A stretch of DNA of 64,000 nucleotides. Origin: Aliirhizobium wenxiniae. GTDB taxonomy: Bacteria > Pseudomonadota > Alphaproteobacteria > Rhizobiales > Rhizobiaceae. Shown one piece after another: positions 55,608 through 64,000 of this stretch. Below the pieces are notes generated by a model. That model ran no database searches, was not told where the DNA came from, and saw only the letters and a program-made list of their open reading frames with translations. The DNA lies in NCBI RefSeq assembly GCF_014201355.1, contig NZ_JACHEG010000001.1:372001-436000 (forward strand), written 5' to 3'. The position numbers and the translations under genes are program-made. Within the stretch, counting starts at the first letter, position 1; each line of letters starts with the position of its first letter.

Positions 55608-56276
55608 ATGACCTTGCCGCTTCGCATCGCCCCCTCCATTCTCGCTTCCGATTTTTCGAAACTCGGCCAGGAGGTCGCAGACGTCGTAGAGGCCGGTGCA
55701 GACTGGGTTCACCTCGATGTCATGGACGGTCATTTCGTACCCAACATCTCCTTCGGTCCCGATGTCATCAAGTCGCTGCGCCCCTATACCGACGTCTTCT
55801 TCGATTGCCATCTGATGATTGCCCCGGTCGACCCCTATCTCGAAGCCTTCGCCAAGGCTGGCTGCGATGGCATTACCGTCCATGCCGAGGCTGGCCCGCA
55901 TTTGCACCGTTCGCTGCAGACGATCCGGTCGCTGGGCAAGAAGGTCGGCGTGACGCTCAATCCCGCAACGCCGGTCTCTGTGCTTGAAGAGGTACTGGAT
56001 GATGTCGACCTCATCCTCGTCATGAGCGTCAACCCCGGTTTCGGTGGCCAGAAACTCATTCCCGCCGCGCTCGACAAGATCTCCCGCATCAAGTCTCTGA
56101 TTGGTGACAGACCTATCGAGATTGAAGTCGATGGCGGCATCACGGCAGAAACCATCGGCGCAGCGCGCAAGGCAGGCGCCAATGTCTTCGTCGCCGGATC
56201 GGCGGTCTACAAGGGCGCAAACAAGGATGCCTATCGCGAAAACATCTCGGCGCTGGTGAAGGCCGCCGAGGCCTGA
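55608..56276 (+). CDS. rpe: Ribulose-phosphate 3-epimerase
   Basis: A 222-residue TIM-barrel enzyme. [34 protein letters not shown] (metal site), [17 protein letters not shown] and [12 protein letters not shown] are the epimerase motifs in order. It interconverts ribulose-5-phosphate and xylulose-5-phosphate in the pentose phosphate pathway. AGGAGATC lies 6 bases before the ATG. It precedes purB on the same strand, 96 bases apart. Confidence 0.95.
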   Translation: MTLPLRIAPSILASDFSKLGQEVADVVEAGADWVHLDVMDGHFVPNISFGPDVIKSLRPYTDVFFDCHLMIAPVDPYLEAFAKAGCDGITVHAEAGPHLHRSLQTIRSLGKKVGVTLNPATPVSVLEEVLDDVDLILVMSVNPGFGGQKLIPAALDKISRIKSLIGDRPIEIEVDGGITAETIGAARKAGANVFVAGSAVYKGANKDAYRENISALVKAAEA

Positions 56277-56372
56277 AAAGCCTTAAACACGGGGCAATGC
56301 CCCAAAAAGATTGAGCTTCGCCGTTCTTCTTGATAGAGCGGCAGCAATTCTATCCAAGCAAGCGAGCTGCCC

Positions 56373-57680
56373 ATGATCCCCCGTTATTCCCGACCGGAAA
56401 TGGTCGCCATCTGGTCGCCGGAAACAAAGTTCCGCATCTGGTTCGAAATCGAGGCCCATGCCTGCGACGCGCTCGCTGCAATCGGCGTCATTCCGAAGTC
56501 TGCGGCAGAAACGATCTGGGAAAAGGGCGGCAAGGCCGAATTCGATGTCGCCCGTATCGATGAAATCGAAGCCGTCACCAAGCATGACGTCATCGCCTTC
56601 CTCACCCATCTGGCGGAATTCGTCGGCCCGGATAGCCGCTTCATCCACCAGGGCATGACATCTTCCGACGTGCTCGACACGACGCTCAACGTCCAGCTCG
56701 TGCGCGCCACGGACATCCTGCTTGCCGATATCGACCGTGTTCTGGCAGCGCTCAAGGCCCGCGCCTTCGAACACAAGGATACGGTCCGCATCGGCCGCAG
56801 CCACGGCATCCATGCCGAGCCGACGACGATGGGCCTCACCTTCGCCCGCTTCTACGCCGAAATGGACCGCAACAAGACGCGCCTTCTCGAAGCCCGCGAG
56901 GAAATCGCCACCTGCGCCATTTCGGGCGCTGTCGGCACCTTCGCCAATATCGACCCGCGCGTCGAGGAACATGTTGCAGCAGCCCTGGGCCTGAAGCCGG
57001 AGCCGGTCTCCACCCAGGTCATCCCGCGCGACCGTCATGCAATGTATTTCGCCATCCTCGGCGTCATCGCCTCGTCGATTGAAAACGTCGCGATCGAAAT
57101 CCGCCACATGCAGCGTACCGAGGTTCTGGAAGCGGAAGAGTTCTTCTCGCCGGGCCAGAAAGGCTCGTCGGCCATGCCGCACAAGCGCAACCCGGTTCTC
57201 ACCGAAAACCTCACCGGCCTTTCCCGTCTCGTGCGCATGTCAGTCGTTCCGGCAATGGAAAACGTTGCCCTCTGGCACGAACGCGACATCAGCCATTCCA
57301 GCGTCGAGCGCGCCATTGGCCCGGATACGACCGTTACTCTCGATTTCGCCCTGAACCGTCTCGCCGGCGTCATCGAAAAGCTGGTCATCTACCCCGAGAA
57401 CATGTTGAAGAACATGAACAAGTTCAAGGGACTGGTGATGAGCCAGCGCGTGCTCCTGGCCCTCACCCAGGCCGGCGTTTCGCGCGAAGACTCTTATCGT
57501 CTCGTTCAGCGCAATGCGATGAAGGTCTGGGAACGCGGTGCCGACTTCCTCGAAGAACTGCTTGCTGACGAAGAAGTCCGCGCAGCGCTCTCCGAGGAGG
57601 AGATCCGCGAAAAATTCGATCTCGGTTATCACACGAAGCATGTCGACACGATTTTCAATCGTGTCTTCGGCGAAGCTTGA
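56373..57680 (+). CDS. purB: Adenylosuccinate lyase
   Basis: A 435-residue fumarase-superfamily enzyme with the signature GSSAMPHKRNP, HQGMTSSDVLDTTLNVQL, GRSHGIHAEPTTMGL and FANIDPRVEEHVAAALGL. It cleaves SAICAR and adenylosuccinate in purine synthesis. The length is normal. The purC-purS-purQ genes lie 3 kb downstream. It is followed after 31 bases by the hydrolase gene on the same strand. Confidence 0.95.
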   Translation: MIPRYSRPEMVAIWSPETKFRIWFEIEAHACDALAAIGVIPKSAAETIWEKGGKAEFDVARIDEIEAVTKHDVIAFLTHLAEFVGPDSRFIHQGMTSSDVLDTTLNVQLVRATDILLADIDRVLAALKARAFEHKDTVRIGRSHGIHAEPTTMGLTFARFYAEMDRNKTRLLEAREEIATCAISGAVGTFANIDPRVEEHVAAALGLKPEPVSTQVIPRDRHAMYFAILGVIASSIENVAIEIRHMQRTEVLEAEEFFSPGQKGSSAMPHKRNPVLTENLTGLSRLVRMSVVPAMENVALWHERDISHSSVERAIGPDTTVTLDFALNRLAGVIEKLVIYPENMLKNMNKFKGLVMSQRVLLALTQAGVSREDSYRLVQRNAMKVWERGADFLEELLADEEVRAALSEEEIREKFDLGYHTKHVDTIFNRVFGEA

Positions 57681-57711
57681 TATAGAAATCGAGAAGGCCC
57701 AGATAGGCGGC

Positions 57712-58266
57712 ATGAAAGCATCAGAAGCCGATATCCTCATCATCCCCGGTTACACCAATTCCGGTCCCGACCATTGGCAGACCCGTTGGGAGCAAAAGCT
57801 CACGACGGCCCGCCGGGTGGAACAGGCCGAATGGTCAAAGCCGGTAAAGGAAGACTGGGTCCAGCGTCTCGTCGAGGAGGTCAATGCCTCGACGAAACCG
57901 GTTGTGCTGGTCGCTCATTCGCTCGGCGTTCCGACGGCGATCCATGCCATCCCGCATTTCAAGAAACCGGTGGCCGGCGCATTTTTCGTTGCGCCGCCGG
58001 ATGTGCAGAACCCGAAGATCAGGCCGAAACACCTGATGACATTCGGTCCTTATCCGCGAGATCCACTTCCTTTTCCCGCCATTACGATTGCAAGCCAAAA
58101 CGACCCCTTCGGCTCCTATGATCACGCCGGCGACATTACCAACGCCTGGGGTTCGCTCCTGATCGACGCAGGCGAATCTGGCCACATCAATTCCGAGTCG
58201 GGCCACGGCCCGTGGCCTGAAGGCACGATGGTATTTGCCCAGTTTCTGAGCCGACTAAAAGCCTGA
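57712..58266 (+). CDS. RBBP9/YdeN-family alpha/beta hydrolase
   Basis: A 184-residue hydrolase. ADILIIPGYTNSGPDHWQTRWE (the family start), VVLVAHSLGVPTAIHAI with nucleophile Ser in GHSLG-like AHSLG, SQNDPFGSYD (catalytic Asp) and SGHINSESGHGPWPEG (catalytic His) are the triad regions of the RBBP9/YdeN serine hydrolase family. Substrate unknown. The ATG at 57712 has GGCGG upstream; the open frame extends into purB, but in a non-homologous reading. Likely co-transcribed with purB. Confidence 0.87.
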   Translation: MKASEADILIIPGYTNSGPDHWQTRWEQKLTTARRVEQAEWSKPVKEDWVQRLVEEVNASTKPVVLVAHSLGVPTAIHAIPHFKKPVAGAFFVAPPDVQNPKIRPKHLMTFGPYPRDPLPFPAITIASQNDPFGSYDHAGDITNAWGSLLIDAGESGHINSESGHGPWPEGTMVFAQFLSRLKA

Positions 58267-58386
58267 CATCTGGCGATGTGCGGCGCACAACCCGACGTCG
58301 TAATTTCGCTTTCGATAGACAATTTTAAAGTTGCCTTAATTCGAATTCACTAACATTGCGCAATTCCTGCGAATGTAGGCGAACAG

Positions 58387-60141
58387 ATGTCATCCAAACC
58401 AGTCTTCTATGCCGGCCCGACGATATCACCTTCGAGAGGCGCCGGCTCGCTGACCGACCTCTTTGACGCCATTCCCTTTCCCTTAGCACTGCTCGATTGG
58501 CAGGCGCGGCTGCACCATGCGAACAAGGCTCTCAAGGTGAACTGGCGCCCCTTCGAGGTGGAATTTTTCACCGATCTGATCGATATCGAAGACCGTTCGG
58601 ATTTCCTCGCCGGGCTTCGCCGCTGCAAGGCCGGCGCTGATGGTCAGATGGAACTGCGCCTGCCGCAGCCGGACGGTACGCTGCGATGGGCTCTTGTCCA
58701 TCTTTCTCCGGCACCGACAGGGCTGGACACGCCTTTCCTCATCGCAGCCTCGTTCGTCGACATCACGGCTTTGAAGACAAGGCTTGCGGATCTCGGCATC
58801 TGGGAAAGCCGTTGGAACAAGGCGCTCGTCGGATCGTCGACAGGCGTCTGGGACCATGATTGGAAACGCGGAGAGAAATACTACTCGCCGACCTGGCGTC
58901 GGATCCGTGGCATGTCCGATGAGGATCCTCTTCCCGAAAGCACTCAGGCGTGGCTCGATCTCCTCCATCCGGATGATCGGGATCACGTGATCCACTGCAT
59001 CGACCGGCAGAATGAAGGCGATCCGGACTATACGGTGTTTGAATATCGCGAGCGCCACAAGGACGGTCATTGGGTCTGGATCGAGTGCCGCGGCGATTGC
59101 GTCGAATGGGACGCCAACGGCAAGCCGACGCGCATCGTTGGAACGGATACGGATATTACGGCTCGCAAGCAGGCTGAAGAGGCCACGGCGCGCATGGCAA
59201 GACGCTTGGACATGGCCCTCGAAATATCAGGCATCGGCACTTACGAATGTGACCTCACAACCGGTGTCGTCGACTGGGATGACCGCATGTATCGAATCTA
59301 TGGAGTCGGTCGGCGCGAAGACGTCAGGGTCGGCGGATTGTGGGAAACCTTTTTGCATCCGGCCGATCGCGAACGTGTCTTGAAAAACGTCGATGAACAT
59401 ATGCGAAACGGCGACCGCTTTTCGGATCAGTACCGCGCAGTTCTCCGCGATGGCTCCGATCGCATCATTCGCGCGCGCACCATGACCTTTCAGGATGGGA
59501 ACGGCCACAAGATGACCGTTGGTGCAAACTGGGATGTCACCGATGATGTCGGGCTGCATCACGAACTGGAGCGTGCCAGAATTCTGGCTGAAGCCAGAAA
59601 CATCGAACTGGAGGCCGCCAAGGACCGGATCGAACACAGCGCCATGCATGACTACCTGACCGAACTCCCTAACCGGCGTTATCTTGACGAGGTGCTGGAC
59701 CGGATGGCGACGCAATACAGCGGCAGCGAGGCGGGTATAGCGATCCTTCATGTCGACCTCGATCGCTTCAAGCAGATCAATGACCGGCTCGGCCACGACG
59801 CGGGAGATGCGATGCTCGTCCATACTGCTCGCACGCTGCGCAGGACACTTAGCGAAAATGACTTCATTGCCCGTGTCGGCGGAGACGAATTCGTCGTCGT
59901 GTCGCGGCTGGGCGCCATCGAGGAGCCGGCCTCATCTGTGGCGACCCGTATGATCGACGCCCTACGCGAGCCGATGATCTATGAGGGGCATCGCTGCCGC
60001 GTTGGCGCCAGCATCGGCATTGCCTCCCACCGCGGCGACGCGATCGACGTACGCCAGTTGCTGCGAAACTCCGATATCGCGCTTTATGAAGCCAAGCGGC
60101 AGGGGCGAAACCGCTACGTCTGGTTCCCGGGCGCAGCCTGA
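58387..60141 (+). CDS. PAS-GGDEF diguanylate cyclase
   Basis: A 584-residue cytosolic signalling protein with three PAS-like domains (about 20-135, 145-265, 275-395, with PAC motifs such as HWVWIECRGDCVEWDANG) and a GGDEF domain (about 415-580). Residues 498-502 are an intact GGDEF, preceded by DLDRFKQINDRLGHDAGD, so it should make c-di-GMP. The RxxD inhibitory site five residues before GGDEF is SEND, so product feedback is probably absent. Which ligands the PAS domains sense is unknown. No membrane segments are seen. It stands alone, followed by the convergent zeta-inhibitor gene. Confidence 0.9.
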   Translation: MSSKPVFYAGPTISPSRGAGSLTDLFDAIPFPLALLDWQARLHHANKALKVNWRPFEVEFFTDLIDIEDRSDFLAGLRRCKAGADGQMELRLPQPDGTLRWALVHLSPAPTGLDTPFLIAASFVDITALKTRLADLGIWESRWNKALVGSSTGVWDHDWKRGEKYYSPTWRRIRGMSDEDPLPESTQAWLDLLHPDDRDHVIHCIDRQNEGDPDYTVFEYRERHKDGHWVWIECRGDCVEWDANGKPTRIVGTDTDITARKQAEEATARMARRLDMALEISGIGTYECDLTTGVVDWDDRMYRIYGVGRREDVRVGGLWETFLHPADRERVLKNVDEHMRNGDRFSDQYRAVLRDGSDRIIRARTMTFQDGNGHKMTVGANWDVTDDVGLHHELERARILAEARNIELEAAKDRIEHSAMHDYLTELPNRRYLDEVLDRMATQYSGSEAGIAILHVDLDRFKQINDRLGHDAGDAMLVHTARTLRRTLSENDFIARVGGDEFVVVSRLGAIEEPASSVATRMIDALREPMIYEGHRCRVGASIGIASHRGDAIDVRQLLRNSDIALYEAKRQGRNRYVWFPGAA

Positions 60142-60145
60142 TGCG

Positions 60146-60460
60146 CTACTGGTTCTCCACCTGGGCAGAAGCTTCAGTCAGCAGATCGAGCATCTTCATG
60201 CGTATCTCCGCATCCGACACGGCAATCCCGGCCGCATCGAAATCGTGCCTCAGCTTGCGAAAAACGTCCTCATGTCCGGGTTCAGCGAAATCCGCAACGA
60301 TCACTTCCCTTGCATAGGCATTCCGGTCCTCCCTTCCGAGCATTTCCGCTGCCCAGAGCCCGGCGAGTTTGTTACGCCGCGACAACGCCTTGAATTTCAG
60401 CTCCTCATCGTGCGCGAACTTGTTTTCGAACGCTTTTTCACGATCACTCATGCCACTCAT
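60146..60460 (-). CDS. ATPase inhibitor zeta subunit (DUF1476)
   Basis: A 104-residue protein: MSDREKAFENKFAHDEELKFKALSRRNKLAGLWAAEMLG and AREVIVADFAEPGHEDVFRKLRHDFDAAG match the DUF1476 family, the alphaproteobacterial F1-ATPase zeta inhibitor. It blocks ATP hydrolysis by F1 with an N-terminal inhibitory helix. Of two nearby ATGs (60460, 60451) I choose 60460, 5 bases after GGGAGGA. The gene is convergent with the PAS-GGDEF gene and its leader holds an inverted repeat described separately. Confidence 0.9.
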   Translation of the reverse strand: MSGMSDREKAFENKFAHDEELKFKALSRRNKLAGLWAAEMLGREDRNAYAREVIVADFAEPGHEDVFRKLRHDFDAAGIAVSDAEIRMKMLDLLTEASAQVENQ

Positions 60461-60802
60461 GTTTTCCTCCCACGGCAACATTAGAATAGTTAAATAAGAG
60501 CATGCCCCCTTTTGCAATCGGCAGCCCTGGAGACCCGCAGGACGCAGGATCGGAACCAGCCGATTGCAGCCGCTATGGAAAGATGGAGTTCGACAACCTA
60601 TCTGCCGTGGAAAGTCTGCTGTGCCGAAAAAAAGACGGTCAAACCGATATAGTATGTTGGCAGTGATTCTACGCATGACGAATACAGGGCAAATCGCCTG
60701 CCAGCGGACGTCTGCATTGTGAAAAGGAAACTTTTCCGATATGGGACCGCTTCAAATATGATTGCAGCCGCTCCGGCCGCCTTAGAACGAGATAAGAATA
60801 CC
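60461..60802. other. 342-base intergenic region between zeta inhibitor and purC
   Basis: Divergent promoter region. It contains a 9-base inverted repeat (GCAATCGGC at 60514-60522 and GCCGATTGC at 60559-60567) with inner complementarity, in the leader of the zeta inhibitor gene, and a small palindrome GAAAAG-GAAA-CTTTTC at 60721-60736 on the purC side. No coding frame. A weak -35 TTGGCA (60657) with GAATAC 17 bases later may serve purC. Confidence 0.5.
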
Positions 60803-61567
60803 ATGAATCGTCGCCGCCGTATTTACGAGGGCAAGGCCAAGATCCTTTATGAAGGTCCCGAGCCAGGCACGCTGATCCAGTTCTTCAAGGATGACGCAAC
60901 CGCCTTCAACAAGAAGAAGCATGATGTCATCGACGGCAAGGGCGTGCTCAACAACCGCATTTCCGAATACCTGTTCACCCACCTGAACAAGATCGGCATC
61001 CCGACCCATTTCATCCGCCGGATGAACATGCGCGAGCAGCTGATCAAGGAAGTCGAGATGATCCCGCTCGAGATCGTCGTGCGCAATGTCGCCGCCGGCT
61101 CGCTGTCGGAGCGCCTTGGCATCGAGGAAGGCACCGTCCTGCCACGCTCGATCATCGAGTTCTATTACAAGTCCGACCAGCTCGCTGACCCGATGGTCTC
61201 CGAAGAACATATCACCGCCTTCGGATGGGCCAATCCGGCCGAGCTTGACGACATCATGGCGCTTGCCATCCGCGTCAACGACTTCCTCTCCGGCCTCTTC
61301 CTCGGCGTTGGCATCCAGCTCGTCGATTTCAAGATCGAATGCGGTCGCCTTTACGAGGGCGATATGATGCGCATCATCCTTGCCGACGAGATTTCCCCCG
61401 ATAGCTGCCGCCTCTGGGACATCGAGACGAAGGAAAAGATGGACAAGGATCGTTTCCGCCGCGATCTCGGCGGCCTTCTTGAAGCCTATTCCGAAGTCGC
61501 CCGCCGTCTGGGCATCATCAATGAAAACGAACCGATCCGCGGAACGGGTCCGGTTCTGGTCAAGTAA
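60803..61567 (+). CDS. purC: Phosphoribosylaminoimidazole-succinocarboxamide synthase
   Basis: A 254-residue SAICAR synthetase. [56 protein letters not shown] and [14 protein letters not shown] are the family motifs. It joins CAIR and aspartate in purine synthesis. The ATG at 60803 gives the normal length; 28 upstream residues in the frame are not homologous. It begins the operon purC-purS-x-purQ. Confidence 0.95.
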   Translation: MNRRRRIYEGKAKILYEGPEPGTLIQFFKDDATAFNKKKHDVIDGKGVLNNRISEYLFTHLNKIGIPTHFIRRMNMREQLIKEVEMIPLEIVVRNVAAGSLSERLGIEEGTVLPRSIIEFYYKSDQLADPMVSEEHITAFGWANPAELDDIMALAIRVNDFLSGLFLGVGIQLVDFKIECGRLYEGDMMRIILADEISPDSCRLWDIETKEKMDKDRFRRDLGGLLEAYSEVARRLGIINENEPIRGTGPVLVK

Positions 61568-61583
61568 TCAGGGGTATTTTGCA

Positions 61584-61826
61584 GTGATCAAGGCACGCGT
61601 AACTGTCACGCTCAAGAACGGCGTTCTCGACCCCCAGGGCAAGGCCATCGAAGGCGCCCTCGGCAGCCTCGGCTTCGAAGGCGTTCACCAGGCCCGCCAG
61701 GGTAAGGTCTTCGACCTCGAACTAGACACTGCCGACAAGGCCAAGGCGGAAGCCGACCTCAAGGCCATGTGCGAAAAGCTTCTGGCGAACACTGTGATTG
61801 AGAACTACACTATCGCAATCGACTAA
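61584..61826 (+). CDS. purS: Phosphoribosylformylglycinamidine synthase subunit PurS
   Basis: An 80-residue PurS protein (MIKARVTVTLKNGVLDPQGKAIEGALGSLGF) starting at GTG 61584 with AGGGG upstream. It assembles with PurL and PurQ to make FGAM. It is 16 bases after purC, which marks an operon. The small size and Lys/Ala-rich amphipathic C-terminus are normal. Confidence 0.93.
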   Translation: MIKARVTVTLKNGVLDPQGKAIEGALGSLGFEGVHQARQGKVFDLELDTADKAKAEADLKAMCEKLLANTVIENYTIAID

Positions 61827-61845
61827 AGGTTGCGGAGTACGTGTC

Positions 61846-62103
61846 ATGGCTGAAGTCACCAGTGAACTCATGTATGAACTTATGAAGCGCATACATGTAG
61901 ACCTGGGTGACCTCAAGCTAGGCCAGCGAGAGTTGAAAGCAGAGATAAATGCGATGCGGGGAACAATGGTCTCGCTGCATCAGGATATTCTCAACATCAA
62001 TACAACCCTGGCGCGGCACGAGTTGCGCCTCGACCGTATCGAAAACCGCCTGGAACTGCGGGAGTTCCAGGAAGCCCAAGCAAGGTTTGAACCACAGCCA
62101 TGA
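61846..62103 (+). CDS. Small coiled-coil protein between purS and purQ
   Basis: An 85-residue protein ([31 protein letters not shown]..., ending [16 protein letters not shown]). It is predicted to be a helical coiled coil with heptad Leu/Ile positions, like DUF-type proteins that guard Hin or phage genes. GGAG precedes the ATG, and its stop overlaps the purQ start by 4 bases (ATGA), so it is translated and coupled to purQ. Rhizobial pur operons often carry such an insert. The function is unknown; it could assist PurSLQ assembly, but that is a guess. Confidence 0.75.
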   Translation: MAEVTSELMYELMKRIHVDLGDLKLGQRELKAEINAMRGTMVSLHQDILNINTTLARHELRLDRIENRLELREFQEAQARFEPQP

Positions 62104-62774
62104 AGTCAGCCGTCGTCCAGCTCCCAGGTCTCAACCGCGATCGCGACATGATCGCCGCCCTCACCAAGATTTCCGGCAAGGCGCCAATCACCGTCTGGCA
62201 GACGGAAACGAGCATTCCCGATGACGTCGACCTGATCGTCATCCCGGGCGGCTTTTCCTATGGCGATTACCTGCGTTGCGGTGCAATCGCTGCCCGCATG
62301 CCGGTCATGCAGGCGATCAAGGAAAAGGCTGAAAAGGGCGTCAAGGTTCTCGGCGTCTGCAACGGCTTCCAGATCCTCGTTGAGGCAGGCCTCCTGCCCG
62401 GCGCCCTGATGATGAATTCCTCACTGAAATTCGTCTGCAAGGAAGTGAAGCTCGAGATCGTCAATGCCGAGACGGACTTCACCCGCGCCTATGAAAAGGG
62501 ACAGATCATCCGCTGCCCGGTCGCCCACCATGAGGGCAATTATTTCGTCGACCAGGAAACCCTGAAGTCGATGAACGGCAATGGCCAGGTCGTCTTCCGC
62601 TACGCCGAAGGCACAAACCCCAACGGCGCGATCGAAGATATTGCCGGTGTCGTCAATGCCCGCGGCAACGTTCTCGGCATGATGCCCCATCCGGAAAACC
62701 TCATCGAAGCAGCCCACGGCGGCAGCGACGGCCGCGGCATCTTCGCATCGGCGCTGGACGTCATCGCAGCCTGA
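62100..62774 (+). CDS. purQ: Phosphoribosylformylglycinamidine synthase subunit PurQ
   Basis: A 224-residue class I glutamine amidotransferase. [38 protein letters not shown] (nucleophile Cys) and [10 protein letters not shown] (His and Glu of the triad) are all intact. It supplies ammonia to PurL. Start overlaps the upstream small gene by 4 bases. purL is not in the window, so it lies elsewhere or farther right. Confidence 0.95.
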   Translation: MKSAVVQLPGLNRDRDMIAALTKISGKAPITVWQTETSIPDDVDLIVIPGGFSYGDYLRCGAIAARMPVMQAIKEKAEKGVKVLGVCNGFQILVEAGLLPGALMMNSSLKFVCKEVKLEIVNAETDFTRAYEKGQIIRCPVAHHEGNYFVDQETLKSMNGNGQVVFRYAEGTNPNGAIEDIAGVVNARGNVLGMMPHPENLIEAAHGGSDGRGIFASALDVIAA

Positions 62775-62842
62775 TCCTAACACGGGTGTCGGCAAATAAG
62801 GCCGACGCTTGCTTTATCAGCCATTTTTGGAAACGCACGCAG

Positions 62843-63229
62843 ATGGCCTGCCGCTTTTCGACTGCAATTTCTGTAACCGTTCTTGCCGCAGTCCTGGCCG
62901 CATGCCAGGCAAAACCCGTCGTGCAATCCAGCCCTTCGGCACTGGACATCATGGAAAAGGTTGCCGTTGCTGCAAACCGCTGCTGGTTCAAGTCCGGTGA
63001 CGCAGCATTCAAGTCCTATGCCTTCGCGCCGGAACTATCGTCCTTCTCGGGACGTCCGCGTATCCTCTTGACCCGCAAGGGCTCGTCCGACATTCGCCCG
63101 CTCCTCGTCGTCCAGGCGGAAGGCAAGCCTGCGCGCCTCAGCGCCTTCGGCCCGATAATGAACGAACAGCTCGGTACCCGCGTTGGTGCCGACGTCAAGC
63201 GCTGGGCTGCCGGCAACAGCAACTGCTGA
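62843..63229 (+). CDS. Small lipoprotein of unknown function
   Basis: A 128-residue protein with a lipoprotein signal peptide (FSTAISVTVLAAVLAAC; lipobox LAAC at residue 21). The mature part has a cysteine in NRCWFKSG and a second one at the extreme C-terminus (GNSNC), probably bonded. No family is recognised. The ATG at 62843 follows GGAAAC; an upstream ATG at 62786 would spoil the signal peptide. It follows purQ by 68 bases on the same strand, perhaps a separate unit ending in a terminator. Confidence 0.78.
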   Translation: MACRFSTAISVTVLAAVLAACQAKPVVQSSPSALDIMEKVAVAANRCWFKSGDAAFKSYAFAPELSSFSGRPRILLTRKGSSDIRPLLVVQAEGKPARLSAFGPIMNEQLGTRVGADVKRWAAGNSNC

Positions 63230-63239
63230 CATAAAAAAA

Positions 63240-63272
63240 GGCCTATCCGGCGGTTGGGATGCCGGACAGGCC
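63240..63272 (+). terminator. Terminator after the lipoprotein gene
   Basis: Arms 63240-63251 and 63261-63272 pair over 12 bp with one mismatch, around a 9-base loop, and are preceded by a run of A. The T-tract is short (CTTTG). Confidence 0.75.
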
Positions 63273-63365
63273 CTTTGCACCTGTTACAGGTGCCTGGTGC
63301 AATTGACGCGAATGAGGGGACCGGCTTCGCGTTCGCAATTGCACTGAATATTCAAGCGCGCATTC

Positions 63366-63647
63366 TCAGCCCAGGAACCAGGATTTCCCTGCTTCACGAT
63401 TGGCTGCAATCCGCGTCACGCCGATATCCCGCAGCTGGCTCTCGTCCATATCAAGGAGAGCCGCCCGTCCGCAGCGCCGCGTCATCGCGTTCTTCAGCAC
63501 ATCGATCAATCCGGCAATGATACCGAACCGAACCGTCATGGTCGCTTCCGGCAGAAGATCCTTGGCGACATAGAAGGCGGTCTCGCGTTCGTAGCGATCG
63601 GGATAAATTGTATCTATTGTAACGAGATATTCGTCATACTTGCGCAT
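63366..63647 (-). CDS. DUF1127-domain small protein
   Basis: A 93-residue protein. The C-terminal LLDMDESQLRDIGVTRIAANREAGKSWFLG is a DUF1127 segment, the small Arg-rich family found in rhizobia and linked to RNA binding and phosphate/carbon metabolism. The N-terminal 50 residues are an unusual extension beyond the canonical 45-residue form. The ATG at 63647 follows AGGTG; a start at the internal ATG near residue 37 would give the short form. It is divergent from the MocR gene, a common pairing in rhizobia. Confidence 0.75.
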   Translation of the reverse strand: MRKYDEYLVTIDTIYPDRYERETAFYVAKDLLPEATMTVRFGIIAGLIDVLKNAMTRRCGRAALLDMDESQLRDIGVTRIAANREAGKSWFLG

Positions 63648-63730
63648 TTCGCACCTGTTGGCGTTTCGTTGCATTGCCTGCATTGTGGATACATTGACTC
63701 AAAAATCACCGCAATGTAATCATTGTCACT

Positions 63731-64000
63731 ATGACAAAATGGCTCCCAGATCTTCAGGAGGGCTCCGGCCCGCTCTATACCCGATTGGCCGACCAGATGG
63801 AGAAAGCCATCGAAACCGGCGACTTACCGTCAGGTAGCAAGCTTCCGCCGCAGCGAAATCTTGCTTACGATGTCGGGGTGACAATCGGCACGGTCAGCCG
63901 GGCTTACTCGCTTCTGCATGAGCGTGGGCTGGTCAATGGCGAGGTCGGACGCGGCACCTACGTCCTGAAGCGCGATGAGGATGTTCCTCAAAACGACCAA
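63731..64000 (+). CDS. MocR-type GntR regulator with aminotransferase domain, N-terminal part
   Basis: Truncated by the window end after 90 residues (MTKWLPDLQEGSGPLYTRLADQME...). The fragment is a GntR winged-helix domain: YTRLADQMEKAIETGDLPSGSKLPPQRNLAYDVGVTIGTVSRAYSLLHERGLVNGEVGRGTYV. The N-terminal WLPDL...GPLY pattern and this domain match the MocR family, whose downstream half is a PLP-dependent aminotransferase-like domain. The divergent DUF1127 gene is its likely target. Only the DNA-binding part can be read here. Confidence 0.85.
   Translation, partial: MTKWLPDLQEGSGPLYTRLADQMEKAIETGDLPSGSKLPPQRNLAYDVGVTIGTVSRAYSLLHERGLVNGEVGRGTYVLKRDEDVPQNDQ

Overview
The window is a gene-dense chromosomal segment of an alphaproteobacterium, almost certainly a member of the Rhizobiaceae (Agrobacterium/Rhizobium/Sinorhizobium relatives). 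The evidence is the protein content: a RecA N-terminus and CckA hybrid kinase of rhizobial type, a 2036-residue Growth Pole Ring (GPR/RgsE)-like protein typical of unipolarly growing Rhizobiales, the zeta-type ATPase inhibitor (DUF1476), a DUF1127 gene divergent from a MocR regulator, an alphaproteobacterial GTTC-N7-GTTC SOS box and an EcfG-type promoter. I see no insertion sequence, prophage, CRISPR array, tRNA or rRNA; the window looks like core chromosome.

Layout. 1-8.7 kb: recA start (cut by the window edge), cckA, an orphan fliO-like gene, dksA, a SixA-type phosphatase, the ycjX/ycjF-like pair and a small exported protein. 8.8-12.5 kb: folP-folB-folK operon (minus strand), a divergent DUF922 metalloprotease-like gene, a gap with a candidate small RNA, an adrenodoxin-type ferredoxin and an Hpt protein. 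13.0-19.1 kb: the giant GPR/RgsE-like gene. 19.2-23.8 kb: a small P-loop kinase and an Mla-type lipid transport operon (mlaE with fused STAS, mlaF, mlaD, PqiC-like lipoprotein). 23.9-34 kb: dipeptide epimerase, MFS transporter, LpxH-like phosphoesterase, malic enzyme with a PTA-like tail, an exported protein, bluB under a cobalamin riboswitch, and a TolB-like/NAD synthetase pair. 34-44 kb: two Tad pilus minor components, an HxlR regulator divergent from a QOR2-like reductase, a double-receiver protein next to a degenerate GGDEF protein, a large MscS-type channel, a GlsB/YeaQ stress protein behind an EcfG-type promoter, a UPF0303 protein and an FMN reductase. 44-54 kb: TerC-like protein, 1-Cys Bcp, a large AsmA-like envelope protein, tyrS, an M23 endopeptidase (possible RgsM counterpart), RhlE-like helicase plus NUDIX hydrolase. 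54-64 kb: TfoX-like protein, a branched-chain amino acid type binding protein, rpe, purB, a serine hydrolase, a PAS-GGDEF protein, the ATPase zeta inhibitor, purC-purS-(small coiled coil)-purQ, a lipoprotein, a DUF1127 protein and the start of a MocR regulator.

Functional themes. Cell-cycle and polar growth control (CckA, GPR/RgsE, an M23 hydrolase, MlaE-F-D and AsmA-like envelope proteins), nucleotide and folate synthesis (fol, pur, nadE, rpe) and second-messenger signalling (two GGDEF proteins, one degenerate) dominate. The most interesting items are the candidate small RNA whose hairpin loop copies the 16S anti-Shine-Dalgarno tail, the PleD-like module split over two genes with degenerate active residues, the EcfG promoter, and the GPR/RgsE-like giant. 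All calls come from reading the sequence; no database search was run.
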